The position numbers were made by a program, and so were the translations under genes. Shown in pieces: positions 1 through 8,322 of a stretch of DNA of 64,000 nucleotides. Source of the stretch: Roseburia sp. 1XD42-34 (GTDB lineage Bacteria > Bacillota > Bacilli > Bacillales > Amphibacillaceae); contig NZ_QWLJ01000012.1 in NCBI RefSeq assembly GCF_009917385.1, forward strand, positions 62,001-126,000, in the 5' to 3' direction. The notes below the pieces were generated by a model. It did no database searches and had not been told where the DNA came from. It saw only the letters and a list, made by a program, of their open reading frames with translations. Each line of letters begins with the position of its first letter. The first letter of the stretch is position 1.

Positions 1-471
1 AAAATTGAACAGATGGACGCTGTACAGGAAGTGGTGTACGGAAAAGACGTTGTTAAAAGATTATTTGAATTTAATAAGTATGCAAGAACTATCGGGTTAG
101 TCTTGATTATCGGCTTGGTATTTACAGCGATTTTCTTAATCTCAAATACTATTAAAATTACAATTATGGCTAGAAGTAAGGAAATCGGGATTATGAAACT
201 CGTAGGGGCAACGAATGGATTTATTAGATGGCCATTTTTCGTGGAAGGATTATTACTCGGTGTATTAGGATCTATCCTTCCAATTGTGATTGTGCTAACT
301 GGATACTATTACTTACAAGACATTGTTAGCCAACAAACCACTTATAAATTTATTGAGATTTTACCATACTCTCCATTCGCTTTTCAGCTTTCAGGAATTG
401 TATTAACCATTGGAGCCGTCATAGGTGTATGGGGAAGTGTGATGAGTGTAAGGAAGTTCCTAAAAGTATAA
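1..471 (+). CDS. ftsX: Cell-division protein FtsX, C-terminal part (5' end outside window)
   Basis: The frame is open from the window edge and about 156 codons remain. Three hydrophobic segments are visible (roughly nt 85-165, 240-320 and 385-460). Between the first two lies MARSKEIGIMKLVGAT, typical of the FtsX/MacB-type permease fold, and the protein ends in a basic tail (RKFLKV). FtsX is the membrane partner of the ATPase FtsE. In Firmicutes FtsEX does not appear to transport a substrate but switches on a peptidoglycan hydrolase outside the cell. The next gene encodes a secreted coiled-coil hydrolase, which fits that role. ftsE is expected just upstream of the window (inference). Confidence 0.88.
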   Translation, partial: KIEQMDAVQEVVYGKDVVKRLFEFNKYARTIGLVLIIGLVFTAIFLISNTIKITIMARSKEIGIMKLVGATNGFIRWPFFVEGLLLGVLGSILPIVIVLTGYYYLQDIVSQQTTYKFIEILPYSPFAFQLSGIVLTIGAVIGVWGSVMSVRKFLKV

Positions 472-576
472 GTTAATTAAGATCAATCAGCATAGAGAAC
501 ACATTGGTTAGAGGTGTCTCTGACATCTCTATCGTGTGTAACATACAAAAACTACGGAGGGAAAGGTGAACAAACA

Positions 577-2019
577 ATGAGAAAGTTTCCAGTCCTATTG
601 TCAACCATTGTTGCAGCTTCAACTATCACATTATCAACAACTTCAATTTCCGCACAATCGACAGGTGATTTAAATAAAAAAATTGACGAGTTACAACAGC
701 AACAAAAAGAACTTGAACAAAAACGAAATAACTTACAAAGTGATTCTCAAAAAACAGATAAAAAGATTAATAAAAACCTAGATAAACAGGGTGCCGTAGA
801 AAAAGAAATCAATTCTATTGACACTGACTTACAGGCAACTTTAAAACAAATCAGTACAAAGGAATCGGAGATAACCAAGACCAACCAACAAGTAGAAGAG
901 TTGACAACGCAAATTGAACAATTGAAGAAGGAAATTGTTCTATTAAAAGAACGTATTAAAAAGCGTGAAGCGTTATTAAAGGATCGCCTTCGTAATATCC
1001 AGCAAAACGGTGGAGGAATGAAATACATAGAAGTCATTTTAGGATCCAAAAGCTTCGGTGACTTTATTAGTCGCTCTTCTGCTGTAAATACGATTATGGA
1101 TCAAGATAAGTCGATTATGGAAGAGCACCAAGCTGATAAAATAGCAGTGGAAAAAAACAAAGTTGATGTAGAAAATAAAAAGACTGAAGTGGTGCAGAAG
1201 AAGCAGTCTTTACAAAATCAAAAACAAGATTTAGTTGCATTAAAAGGGCAGTTGGATAATCAACTATCGAAAAAAGAAACATTAATGGCTAGTTTAAAAG
1301 ATGAACATAAAGAATTGGAAGCATATAAAGTAAGCGTGGAAGAAGAGCAGGAAATATTAGCTAGACAAGCGGAAGCAGCTGAAAAAGCAAAACAGCTTGC
1401 TCAGTCAGAGAAAAGTGAACTAGAACAGTTAGCTAGAGAGAGAGAAAAGCAACAAGCAGAACAACAAAAAGCTTCTTCATCTGGTTCAAGTAATTCATCT
1501 ACTGCTAACAGTGGGTCTAGCTCGAATTCAAGTTCCAATTCTAACTTCAGCCCAAGTCCTAGTACAGGTGGAGGATCAGGTACTGGTTCTACTCCGCCAT
1601 CACAAAATGGCGGAGGCATGTTGAATTATCCTATTTCAGCTCCGATTACTTCCCATTATGGACCCCGAGGTGCATTTCACCACGGAACGGATTTTGGAGC
1701 TCCAATAGGTACACCAGTTCGCTCTGCAGCATCTGGGGTAGTTATTATGACAAATACGGAAGCACAAGCAGGTATGTCAGGGTATGGAAATGTTATCTTA
1801 GTATCGCACAATATTAACGGACAATCGTATACGACTCTATATGCTCATTTGAATAGTATTGGAGTAAGCCAAGGACAAACGGTAAGTGCTGGTCAAGTGA
1901 TCGGTGCTAGTGGCAACACAGGACAATCTACTGGTCCACATTTACATTTTGAAGTGCATCGTGGCGGCTGGAATGGCAACAAAAGCAATTCCATTGACCC
2001 AATGAGTGTATTAAATTAA
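577..2019 (+). CDS. Secreted coiled-coil murein hydrolase, M23 peptidase (FtsEX partner candidate)
   Basis: A 480-residue exported protein. The start at 577 follows a good GGAGGG site; the longer frame from 514 has none. Residues 1-27 form a signal peptide ending near SISAQ. Residues about 33-300 are a long charged coiled coil, followed by a Ser/Gly/Asn-rich linker and, from about 349, an M23 (LytM) domain. The zinc site is intact: H368-x3-D372 and H455-x-H457. The layout matches EnvC/PcsB-type hydrolases, in which the coiled coil docks on FtsX. In B. subtilis the FtsEX-activated enzyme is CwlO, which ends in an NlpC/P60 domain instead. Position directly after ftsX supports activation by FtsEX (inference); cleavage of stem-peptide cross-bridges is the family activity. 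Confidence 0.85.
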   Translation: MRKFPVLLSTIVAASTITLSTTSISAQSTGDLNKKIDELQQQQKELEQKRNNLQSDSQKTDKKINKNLDKQGAVEKEINSIDTDLQATLKQISTKESEITKTNQQVEELTTQIEQLKKEIVLLKERIKKREALLKDRLRNIQQNGGGMKYIEVILGSKSFGDFISRSSAVNTIMDQDKSIMEEHQADKIAVEKNKVDVENKKTEVVQKKQSLQNQKQDLVALKGQLDNQLSKKETLMASLKDEHKELEAYKVSVEEEQEILARQAEAAEKAKQLAQSEKSELEQLAREREKQQAEQQKASSSGSSNSSTANSGSSSNSSSNSNFSPSPSTGGGSGTGSTPPSQNGGGMLNYPISAPITSHYGPRGAFHHGTDFGAPIGTPVRSAASGVVIMTNTEAQAGMSGYGNVILVSHNINGQSYTTLYAHLNSIGVSQGQTVSAGQVIGASGNTGQSTGPHLHFEVHRGGWNGNKSNSIDPMSVLN

Positions 2020-2036
2020 CTGTGAAGAATATGGAA

Positions 2037-2076
2037 AAGACATCAATCATTATGCCATTCGATTGATGTCTTTTTT
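2037..2076 (+). terminator. Rho-independent terminator after the M23 hydrolase gene
   Basis: A 10-bp stem (AGACATCAAT at 2038-2047 with ATTGATGTCT at 2062-2071) is followed by a T-run. The remaining 310 bases before ctpB hold no gene I can support; they are AT-rich and presumably contain the ctpB promoter, which I could not place convincingly. Confidence 0.85.
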
Positions 2077-2387
2077 AATGATAACATGTATAATAACATC
2101 ATAAACATGGGTAGAAATGAAAAGTATCTTATCTGTTTCTATTGTTAAATAACCTACTAAGCGTTGTATCAAAGGATAAGCAGTTAGATTGGAAATGCAT
2201 CTTTTTACAATGAATGCGAACAGCAAATAATGTACTATTTTGTTTGAATACGTTATATTAATTATTTTTTTACAACATATGTTAAGCTTGTGAGGGGTAA
2301 CTTTAGAAGTATGCCTATGTATCTTGACTAAAATTTATGGGTGCTGCAGTAAGAAGTTTCAAATGTTAAATGAGTTGAGGTGGAAGA

Positions 2388-3839
2388 ATGAAATTAAGAA
2401 AGTTACATATTGTACTGCTTTTTATAGTAACGCTGGCTATTGGTCTAGTTGGTGGTTATGTAGGTGTGAAACTAGCCCAGAAGACAGTACCGGCTGTTGA
2501 GCAGGCCGTTGATTTAAGCGGTGATTCAGAATCGAATGCATCTGTACCTGAAAATATAGAAAAAATAGATCAAGCCTTTCAATTAATCAAAGAAAACTAT
2601 TTGGAAGATGTTGATGACAAGCAGTTGACAGAAGGTGCCATTCAAGGAATGCTTTCCACGTTGGAGGACCCATACAGTTCTTATCTGGATGCGGAAACAA
2701 TGAAGAAATTCAATGAACAGATTGAGTCTTCCTTTGAAGGAATTGGAGCAGAAGTAAATAAGGTTGGAGATGTATTAACTATTGTAGCGCCTGTGAAGGA
2801 TTCTCCGGCGGAAAAGGCGGGCTTAAGACCAAATGATCAAGTGCTTAAAGTAGATGGAGAAAGCCTCAAAGGGCTTAGTCAAAACGAATCGGTTGCGAAA
2901 ATACGGGGAGAAAAAGGAACCGAGGTGGAGTTAACCATTCGCAGGTCAGGAGTTTCTGACCCATTTAAAGTAATGATAGTCAGAGATACCATTCCACAAG
3001 AAACGGTATACAGTAAGATAACAAAAGTAGACGGCAAAAAAACAGGCATTTTGGAAGTAACCAACTTTTCCGAGCGAACAGCTCAAGAGTTTAATGAACA
3101 ATTGAAGAAAATGGAAGAGGATGGTATTGAAGGTTTAGTTATTGATGTTCGAGGGAATCCTGGTGGGTTGTTAAATGTCGTTGAGGATATGTTAAAACAA
3201 TTTGTCCCAGAAGATATACCTTATTTACAAGTAGAGGATCAAAATGGGAAAAAGACACCATATTACTCTGATTTAAAACAAAAGAAAGAATATCCAATTA
3301 GTGTGCTTATTGATGAAGGAAGTGCTTCTGCTTCGGAAATATTAGCTGTGGCGATGAAAGAAATGGGCTATGATATAGTGGGCCAGCCAAGCTTCGGTAA
3401 AGGAACCATTCAACAAGCGGTTCCGTTAGGAGATGAAAGTACGATTAAACTCACCCTCTCCAAATGGTTGTCACCGAAAGGCAATTGGATTCATGAAAAA
3501 GGTGTTGAGCCAACTGTAAAACAAAAACAACCTGAATATTATTATACAAGTCCTGTAGAAATTAAGGATCCATTGACGCAAGACCAAACTGGGGATAAAA
3601 TTAAAAATATACAAGTGATGCTGAAAGGGTTAGGTTATGACCCGGGACGTACAGATGGTTATTTTAGTGCAAAAACAGCAAAAGCAGTAGAAGCTTTTCA
3701 GCAAGATAATGATTTACCCTCATCTGGTAATATAGACGAACAAACGGCTAAAATGATTGAAACGAAAGTGATTCATAACATCCGTAAAGGAAAAGATGAT
3801 CAACAGCTGGAAACAGCATTGAAAGAAGTGTATCAGTAA
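2388..3839 (+). CDS. ctpB: Carboxy-terminal processing serine protease CtpB
   Basis: A 483-residue S41 protease with one N-terminal membrane anchor (residues about 7-27), a PDZ domain (about 95-180), the S41 catalytic domain (about 200-370) and a C-terminal peptidoglycan-binding domain (about 395-460). The active-site signature GSASASE spans 311-317, and the catalytic lysine is K338 in FGKGTIQ, with Q342 four residues on. In B. subtilis, CtpB works between mother cell and forespore and cleaves SpoIVFA to trigger pro-sigma-K processing. The start has a GAGGTGG site upstream. Neighbours ftsX upstream and minJ downstream match the B. subtilis order. Confidence 0.92.
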   Translation: MKLRKLHIVLLFIVTLAIGLVGGYVGVKLAQKTVPAVEQAVDLSGDSESNASVPENIEKIDQAFQLIKENYLEDVDDKQLTEGAIQGMLSTLEDPYSSYLDAETMKKFNEQIESSFEGIGAEVNKVGDVLTIVAPVKDSPAEKAGLRPNDQVLKVDGESLKGLSQNESVAKIRGEKGTEVELTIRRSGVSDPFKVMIVRDTIPQETVYSKITKVDGKKTGILEVTNFSERTAQEFNEQLKKMEEDGIEGLVIDVRGNPGGLLNVVEDMLKQFVPEDIPYLQVEDQNGKKTPYYSDLKQKKEYPISVLIDEGSASASEILAVAMKEMGYDIVGQPSFGKGTIQQAVPLGDESTIKLTLSKWLSPKGNWIHEKGVEPTVKQKQPEYYYTSPVEIKDPLTQDQTGDKIKNIQVMLKGLGYDPGRTDGYFSAKTAKAVEAFQQDNDLPSSGNIDEQTAKMIETKVIHNIRKGKDDQQLETALKEVYQ

Positions 3840-3855
3840 TTGATGAGTAATAATC

Positions 3856-3884
3856 AATCCGCGAGTCTCCCTCGCGGATTTTTC
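3856..3884 (+). terminator. Terminator of ctpB
   Basis: A perfect 10-bp stem, AATCCGCGAG (3856-3865) with CTCGCGGATT (3871-3880), a 5-base loop and then T residues. It lies inside a 62-codon open frame at 3840-4028, which argues against that frame being a gene. Confidence 0.9.
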
Positions 3885-4080
3885 CCAGATAGATTTATAC
3901 GTGTTACGCGAGCAATTAATGGTGAGGTCAGCAAAAGATTTGCCTTGAAGATACCCTTTATTAACGTAAATAAGATGGTAGCAAAGCAGACAGATAAAGT
4001 AAGATTAAAAAAACGACGCCAAAGTTAGGCTTGGCTTGTGAATTTATTGCAATGCAAATTTGGCACTGAGGTGATAAAAC

Positions 4081-5283
4081 TTGTTGGAATCATGGCTATT
4101 GGAAAGTGCAAAAGGGATAGGAAGATTATTTTTAAATCCTTTATTTTATTGGGCATTCATATTAATTATTTTTACAGGAGTAAAGCGGATTAAACGAGAA
4201 AGAGAAGATTTCGGCATTAAAGTCCATGATTTGTTCTCCGAATGGAAATATACTTGGGGAGCCTCAATTATCATTGGCTTGTTCATTTCTGCCTATACGA
4301 TAGGCGTAGGTGTAGTGCTTACACATCCTGTTATATTGCTTATCGGTGCAGTCTCTATCCTGCTTAGTCTAACTGGTAGGCTTACTCTACTGTCGGCAGG
4401 TTATATTATTGGGATAGCCTATTTGATCTTATTGTTTGTACCCAAATGGGTCGATTTACAATCCATACTACCTTCTTCAATAAGTGCGAATATTCATTTC
4501 TCAGGATTAACCAGTTTATTAGCCATATTACTGCTTGCAGAAAGTATAATGTTATTTCGTGCAAGAAAGAGTTTGACCTATCCAGAGTTGACACTCAGTA
4601 AGCGAGGGGGCTGGGTTGGACAACACCACCTAAAGAAAATGGCTGTCATTCCTTTTTTTACACTTATCCCAACAGGTTCACTAACTCCTTTTGCAGACTA
4701 CTGGCCTTATTTTACTTTGAATGATGAAACGTATAGTCTCATTCTTATCCCGTTTCTTCTCGGCTTTGATCATATTGTACGTGCTCATGAACCTTCAATA
4801 GCAGCTAAAGAGCTTGCTCGGTCTACATTGTTATTAAGTTTATTAGTAGGTATATTTGCTTTTAGCAGCATTTATTATTCTGTTTTTTCACTTATAGCAG
4901 TTTTGTGTGCTATTTTGGGAAGAGAGCTGATAAATTATCGTTATCGTATAAAAGAACAAAATAAAACAGGCTATTTTCAATCAACAGATCAAGCATTGAA
5001 GGTTCTCGCTGTGCTTCCAGATTCGCCAGCTGATCGCTTAGGGATAAAAGCTGGAACATTTATTACTAAAGTGAATGGCACAAAAATTAATCAACTCGAA
5101 GCATTCTATCATGCTTTGCAAACGAGTGGAGCATTTTTTAAGCTAGAAATCATCAATAAAGAAGGAGAAGTGGAATTGCTACAAGGGGCATGGTACCAAG
5201 GTGATCACCACGGATTAGGTTTATTTTTCACCTCTCCTCCACACAACAAACAAATTCACCAGGCAACAGAGGCTGAAGGATAA
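4081..5283 (+). CDS. minJ: Polytopic membrane PDZ protein MinJ
   Basis: A 400-residue protein with several N-terminal membrane segments (about residues 14-280) and a cytosolic C-terminal PDZ domain (about 300-385; typical PDZ core around LPDSPADRLGIKAG). It starts with TTG preceded by GAGGTG. In B. subtilis, MinJ bridges DivIVA and MinD and keeps division away from completed septa. Identification rests on the membrane-plus-PDZ layout and on position between ctpB and uvrB, as in B. subtilis. A generic PDZ membrane protein is the alternative, but the synteny makes MinJ likely. Confidence 0.82.
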   Translation: MLESWLLESAKGIGRLFLNPLFYWAFILIIFTGVKRIKREREDFGIKVHDLFSEWKYTWGASIIIGLFISAYTIGVGVVLTHPVILLIGAVSILLSLTGRLTLLSAGYIIGIAYLILLFVPKWVDLQSILPSSISANIHFSGLTSLLAILLLAESIMLFRARKSLTYPELTLSKRGGWVGQHHLKKMAVIPFFTLIPTGSLTPFADYWPYFTLNDETYSLILIPFLLGFDHIVRAHEPSIAAKELARSTLLLSLLVGIFAFSSIYYSVFSLIAVLCAILGRELINYRYRIKEQNKTGYFQSTDQALKVLAVLPDSPADRLGIKAGTFITKVNGTKINQLEAFYHALQTSGAFFKLEIINKEGEVELLQGAWYQGDHHGLGLFFTSPPHNKQIHQATEAEG

Positions 5284-5365
5284 CCCTGATAGTTATTTTG
5301 CATAGGAGTAATCCCATACACAAGTATTGTCTGCAAAGAGAGTGCTTCCATCTTTTAACTATTAG

Positions 5366-5414
5366 AACCTAACTTATTTCTGATACAAATACAGAAATAA
5401 GTTAGGTTTTTTTA
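5366..5414 (+). terminator. Terminator of minJ
   Basis: A perfect 17-bp stem (5366-5382 with 5392-5408), a 9-base loop and a T-run. An interspersed repeat begins directly after the T-run. Confidence 0.9.
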
Positions 5415-5530
5415 AAAGATAAAAAAGTATAAAAATTGTTGCTTTGGGATAACGATATAACGGAATAGACACGTCCGGCTTAAGCGCCCAGTAACTAGGC
5501 GACTTCACGAATCGCCTTCCGCCTTTGTTC
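5413..5530 (+). repeat. Interspersed repeat family A, copy 1 (partial)
   Basis: It shares AAAGATAAAAAAGTAT at its left end, a central GGATAACGATATAAC block and CACGTCCGGCTTAAGCGCCC, then GGCGACTTCACGAATCGCC, with copies near 7.5, 38.1, 42.4 and 52.1 kb. It starts at the T-run of the minJ terminator and ends at CGCCTTTGTTC. The middle portion present in longer copies is missing here. The rest of the gap up to 5758 shows no gene. Confidence 0.8.
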
Positions 5531-5758
5531 AGCTCGTATTTTAAAAGATAGTGAAACCGGAGATGTATGGCTAAGAATACCTTGTTCATTGATATGGAGA
5601 AGGTTTTTAACTCCATTATGATACATTTTTCTGTAAGGGGGAACTCATTTTGTTCATGTCTTGCTATGTGCTTTTATTTTTCTTATTTAATGCAGTAATA
5701 ATATTGAAAAACTGATACAAGCTAGTAAAGAAAAAGAATTGTTGGAGTTGAGTACCTC

Positions 5759-6307
5759 ATGTTCATTAGGAATTTCTTATTATATTTCTGGGGGAGTATT
5801 GATCCTGTTTATTTTGCTTGTTCGAGATTAACGTATATTGTTGGAGCTAATCAAAAAAGAACGTTACTGCGAGCTCGATTAACTAAATATAAAGGGGCAA
5901 CAGTGATCCTTTCTGATGGAACAGTAGTAGAAAAAAACGATGTGTTAGTTAAAATCCATTTACACAATGTTAAATTGCTTAAAGAATTGTACAATCAGTC
6001 CAATGATATAAAACGAGCTGTTACTATTTATCACAGTATAAAACAAGCACTGCCAAGCTTGGCTGCGTATATAGAGACACATCCTGAACATGTAAGAGTA
6101 AAGGGAATTATCGGTATTACAAACTTGTCTAAAGGAGCAGAGAAGCTTGGATTTGAAAAACAGCCTCTACAAAATGTATTTTATCGTACATTTAAAAAGG
6201 CAACTTTATTTCCTATCAATATCCTAACGGGTAAAAAAACAATGAAGCCTGTTTATTTATTTATGTCAAAAGGAAATTTATTAATGAAATACGGAAATCA
6301 AAAATAA
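5759..6307 (+). CDS. YkoP-like protein of unknown function
   Basis: A 182-residue protein whose core (a RARLTKYKG stretch, then about residues 85-150 with ETHPEHVRVKGIIGITNLSKGAEKLGF) looks like the YkoP-like domain that accompanies polysaccharide deacetylases and glycosyltransferases in Bacillus. No signal peptide is clear; the first 30 residues are hydrophobic and may touch the membrane. The ribosome site before the start is weak (GGAG, 10-12 bases upstream). It is 20 bases upstream of a glycosyltransferase gene, as ykoP/ykoN genes cluster in B. subtilis, so a shared role in cell-surface lipid or polymer chemistry is likely (inference). The biochemical function is unknown to me. Confidence 0.6.
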   Translation: MFIRNFLLYFWGSIDPVYFACSRLTYIVGANQKRTLLRARLTKYKGATVILSDGTVVEKNDVLVKIHLHNVKLLKELYNQSNDIKRAVTIYHSIKQALPSLAAYIETHPEHVRVKGIIGITNLSKGAEKLGFEKQPLQNVFYRTFKKATLFPINILTGKKTMKPVYLFMSKGNLLMKYGNQK

Positions 6308-6327
6308 ACGAATTTACAGACGATGGG

Positions 6328-7467
6328 ATGAAACCAATGAAGCAACTACAACCATTAGACGCATTATTTCTTCCTTTTTTACAAATTCCAAGCGGACACC
6401 ATCATGTAGCAGATGCTTTAATAGCCGAATATAAAAGCATACATCCAAGCCACCATTACCAAAAAGTGGACATATTTGGACATGGATTTAAAAATATGGA
6501 AAAACTAGTGTCTTCGACGTATTTGACATGGATTAAGTACTTTCCTAAAGGGTATGATCGCTTATATTCGTACTTGGTGTATAAACAGGCAGCGGAAAAA
6601 AGATCAAGACAGTGGCATTATGAGTCTCTATTTCGTCCAGTACTGCAAAAAGTCTTGAAACAAACCGAACCGAAAATACTGTTTTTTACCCATGCTTTGC
6701 CTTCCAATATGGCGAGTATTTTAAAACAAAAAGGAAAGTTACACGCCATTACGGTGAATGTGTATACGGATTTTTTTGTAAATTCTTTGTGGGGGATAGC
6801 AGGGATTGACTACCATTTGGTCCCTACATCCTCTATGAAGCAATTTTTATTGCAATCAGGAGTACAGGAGAATAAGATTTTTGTTACAGGTATTCCTATA
6901 CATCCTGACTTTTATCGTACATATAGACAACAGAGTAAACTGGCTAGCCGCCAATTACTAGTATCAGGCGGGAGCTTAGGGACAGGAGGTATGGAGTGTT
7001 TGTTGGCAGATGTTCATTTGACCCCAGATACACATGTATATGTATTATGTGGTCACAACGAGCAATTATATCAAAAGCTTGTTTCCGAAAATAATCGTCA
7101 TATAACTCCATTACGATATTTAACTTCGAAAGAGAGAATAAATCAATTATATGAACAGGTGGACGCTGTTATTACTAAACCAGGTGGGGTGACCGTAAGT
7201 GAGTGCCTCATAAAACGGAAACCGTTATTTATTTATGGCGCTTTACCAGGGCAGGAGAGGATTAATTTACATGAACTAACACGTTTAGGTTTAGTACAGC
7301 AAATAGATAAAAACAAAGCCATTGGAAAGCAAATAGTTGATTATTTTTCTAATTATCATAAGCAACAGCAATTTTATAACCAATTAAATCGCTATTTTCA
7401 AAATATAGAGACGGATTCTGTTGCAACCATCATTGAACGGATAACAGCGGATGAGAACAGGGTCTAA
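6328..7467 (+). CDS. MGDG-synthase-like glycosyltransferase (GT28 fold, YkoN-like)
   Basis: A 379-residue enzyme with the two-domain GT-B layout. The N-terminal half opens with LPFLQIPSGHHHVADAL, the hallmark of MGDG-synthase/UgtP-type N-domains. The C-terminal half carries the nucleotide-sugar loop VDAVITKPGGVTVSECL (about residues 277-293) and an acidic-Gln motif (PGQERINLHEL) seen in GT28 enzymes. These enzymes transfer sugars to diacylglycerol or related lipids at the inner membrane face. Two possible ATG starts (6328 and 6337) lie close together without a strong ribosome site. It probably forms an operon with the YkoP-like gene. The acceptor cannot be told from sequence. Confidence 0.75.
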   Translation: MKPMKQLQPLDALFLPFLQIPSGHHHVADALIAEYKSIHPSHHYQKVDIFGHGFKNMEKLVSSTYLTWIKYFPKGYDRLYSYLVYKQAAEKRSRQWHYESLFRPVLQKVLKQTEPKILFFTHALPSNMASILKQKGKLHAITVNVYTDFFVNSLWGIAGIDYHLVPTSSMKQFLLQSGVQENKIFVTGIPIHPDFYRTYRQQSKLASRQLLVSGGSLGTGGMECLLADVHLTPDTHVYVLCGHNEQLYQKLVSENNRHITPLRYLTSKERINQLYEQVDAVITKPGGVTVSECLIKRKPLFIYGALPGQERINLHELTRLGLVQQIDKNKAIGKQIVDYFSNYHKQQQFYNQLNRYFQNIETDSVATIIERITADENRV

Positions 7468-7483
7468 AAGGGTATTTTTATGA

Positions 7484-7700
7484 GATGAAAAAAGTATAAA
7501 ATGAGGTGCTTGGAAATAACGAAATAACCGAAAAGTCGCGTCCGGCTCCATCGCCCAGCAACGATGCGACTTCACGAATCGGATCTACGATAAGTCATCA
7601 TTGGTTTGTGCCTCACCATGATTCCTAAAACCTTCGTTTATTTGTTCCATTCGCTTTCGTTTCTAAACGGACGCTTGCGTCTTTGCTATGAAGACGGATA
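7484..7700 (+). repeat. Interspersed repeat family A, copy 2 (near full length)
   Basis: Left end AAAAAAGTATAAAATGAGG, then GGAAATAACGAAATAACCG, CGCGTCCGGCTCCATCGCCC, AGCAACGATGCGACTTCACG, ACGATAAGTCATCATTGG, CCTCACCATGATTCCT and a right end near GGACGCTTGCGTCTTTGC. It follows the glycosyltransferase gene on the same strand. Small open frames across it are repeat shadows. Confidence 0.82.
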
Positions 7701-8230
7701 AGGCTGTTGATTCATTTGAAAGATAAACATTTTCCAACAGCTACTCCAAGCAGGATATGATTTTAATAAAATAATTAGGTAGACAATGGAGTAAAGCTAA
7801 CTCTTTTCTGGACATAAATAACCATTGCTTTATCTTCTTATGAAAAAATTCAAACGAGGGCATGGGCTGAAGCATACTTGAAAACTTAAAAATTAATCAA
7901 TGTTAGGTAAAAGCAAGCACGCAGCGCGAAACCTATTTGTGCTGCCTATTTTAGTGGGAAAATGTATGAGAGCATTGCTTTCGTTAACTTAGCATACGTA
8001 TTTTACATTTGTGAATAAGGATACAAATTTTTAATAAGCCTTCATCAGAGAAGAAGGTATTGGTAATAATTGGGGATTGTTACTGATGCTTTTGACATTA
8101 CTGATTGGAAATAATACAAAAACGTGAGTAAAATGAGTAGATAGGATGCTCCCTTTATCAAGTTGTAAGGGATTTATACAACGAAGGAAAGGGAATGACT
8201 GTAAAGACTAGTGATTCTATACGTTTAAAA
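7701..8230. other. Gene-free interval before uvrB
   Basis: About 530 AT-rich bases between a family A repeat and the uvrB control region. I see no open frame with a ribosome site and no clear RNA structure. It may be decayed sequence; in B. subtilis small genes such as csbA lie near uvrBA, but I do not recognise one here. Confidence 0.5.
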
Positions 8231-8237
8231 TAAACAT

Positions 8238-8287
8238 CGAATATCTGTTCGTTTTTCTGTTAACATAAATAGGATTTATGATAGAAT
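8238..8287 (+). promoter_or_regulatory. LexA (DinR) box and promoter of uvrBA
   Basis: CGAATATCTGTTCG at 8238-8251 matches the Bacillus SOS box CGAAC-N4-GTTCG with one mismatch. It lies just upstream of a sigma-A-type promoter, TTAACA (8260-8265) and TAGAAT (8282-8287), spaced by 16 bases. This predicts DNA-damage induction of uvrBA, as known in B. subtilis. Confidence 0.8.
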
Positions 8288-8322
8288 AAGTATTAGTTAG
8301 TGACGGATCGGAGGAGAAGCTA

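Noticed and set aside
3840..4028. 62-codon plus-strand frame after ctpB
   Set aside because: It starts one base after the ctpB stop and contains the strong ctpB terminator; there is no ribosome site apart from ctpB sequence, and the translation is basic and unstructured.
5374..5616. Minus-strand frames across family A repeats (also 7384-7575 and 37942-38127)
   Set aside because: They share peptide pieces only because the DNA repeats are shared; none has a ribosome site and they run through terminators.
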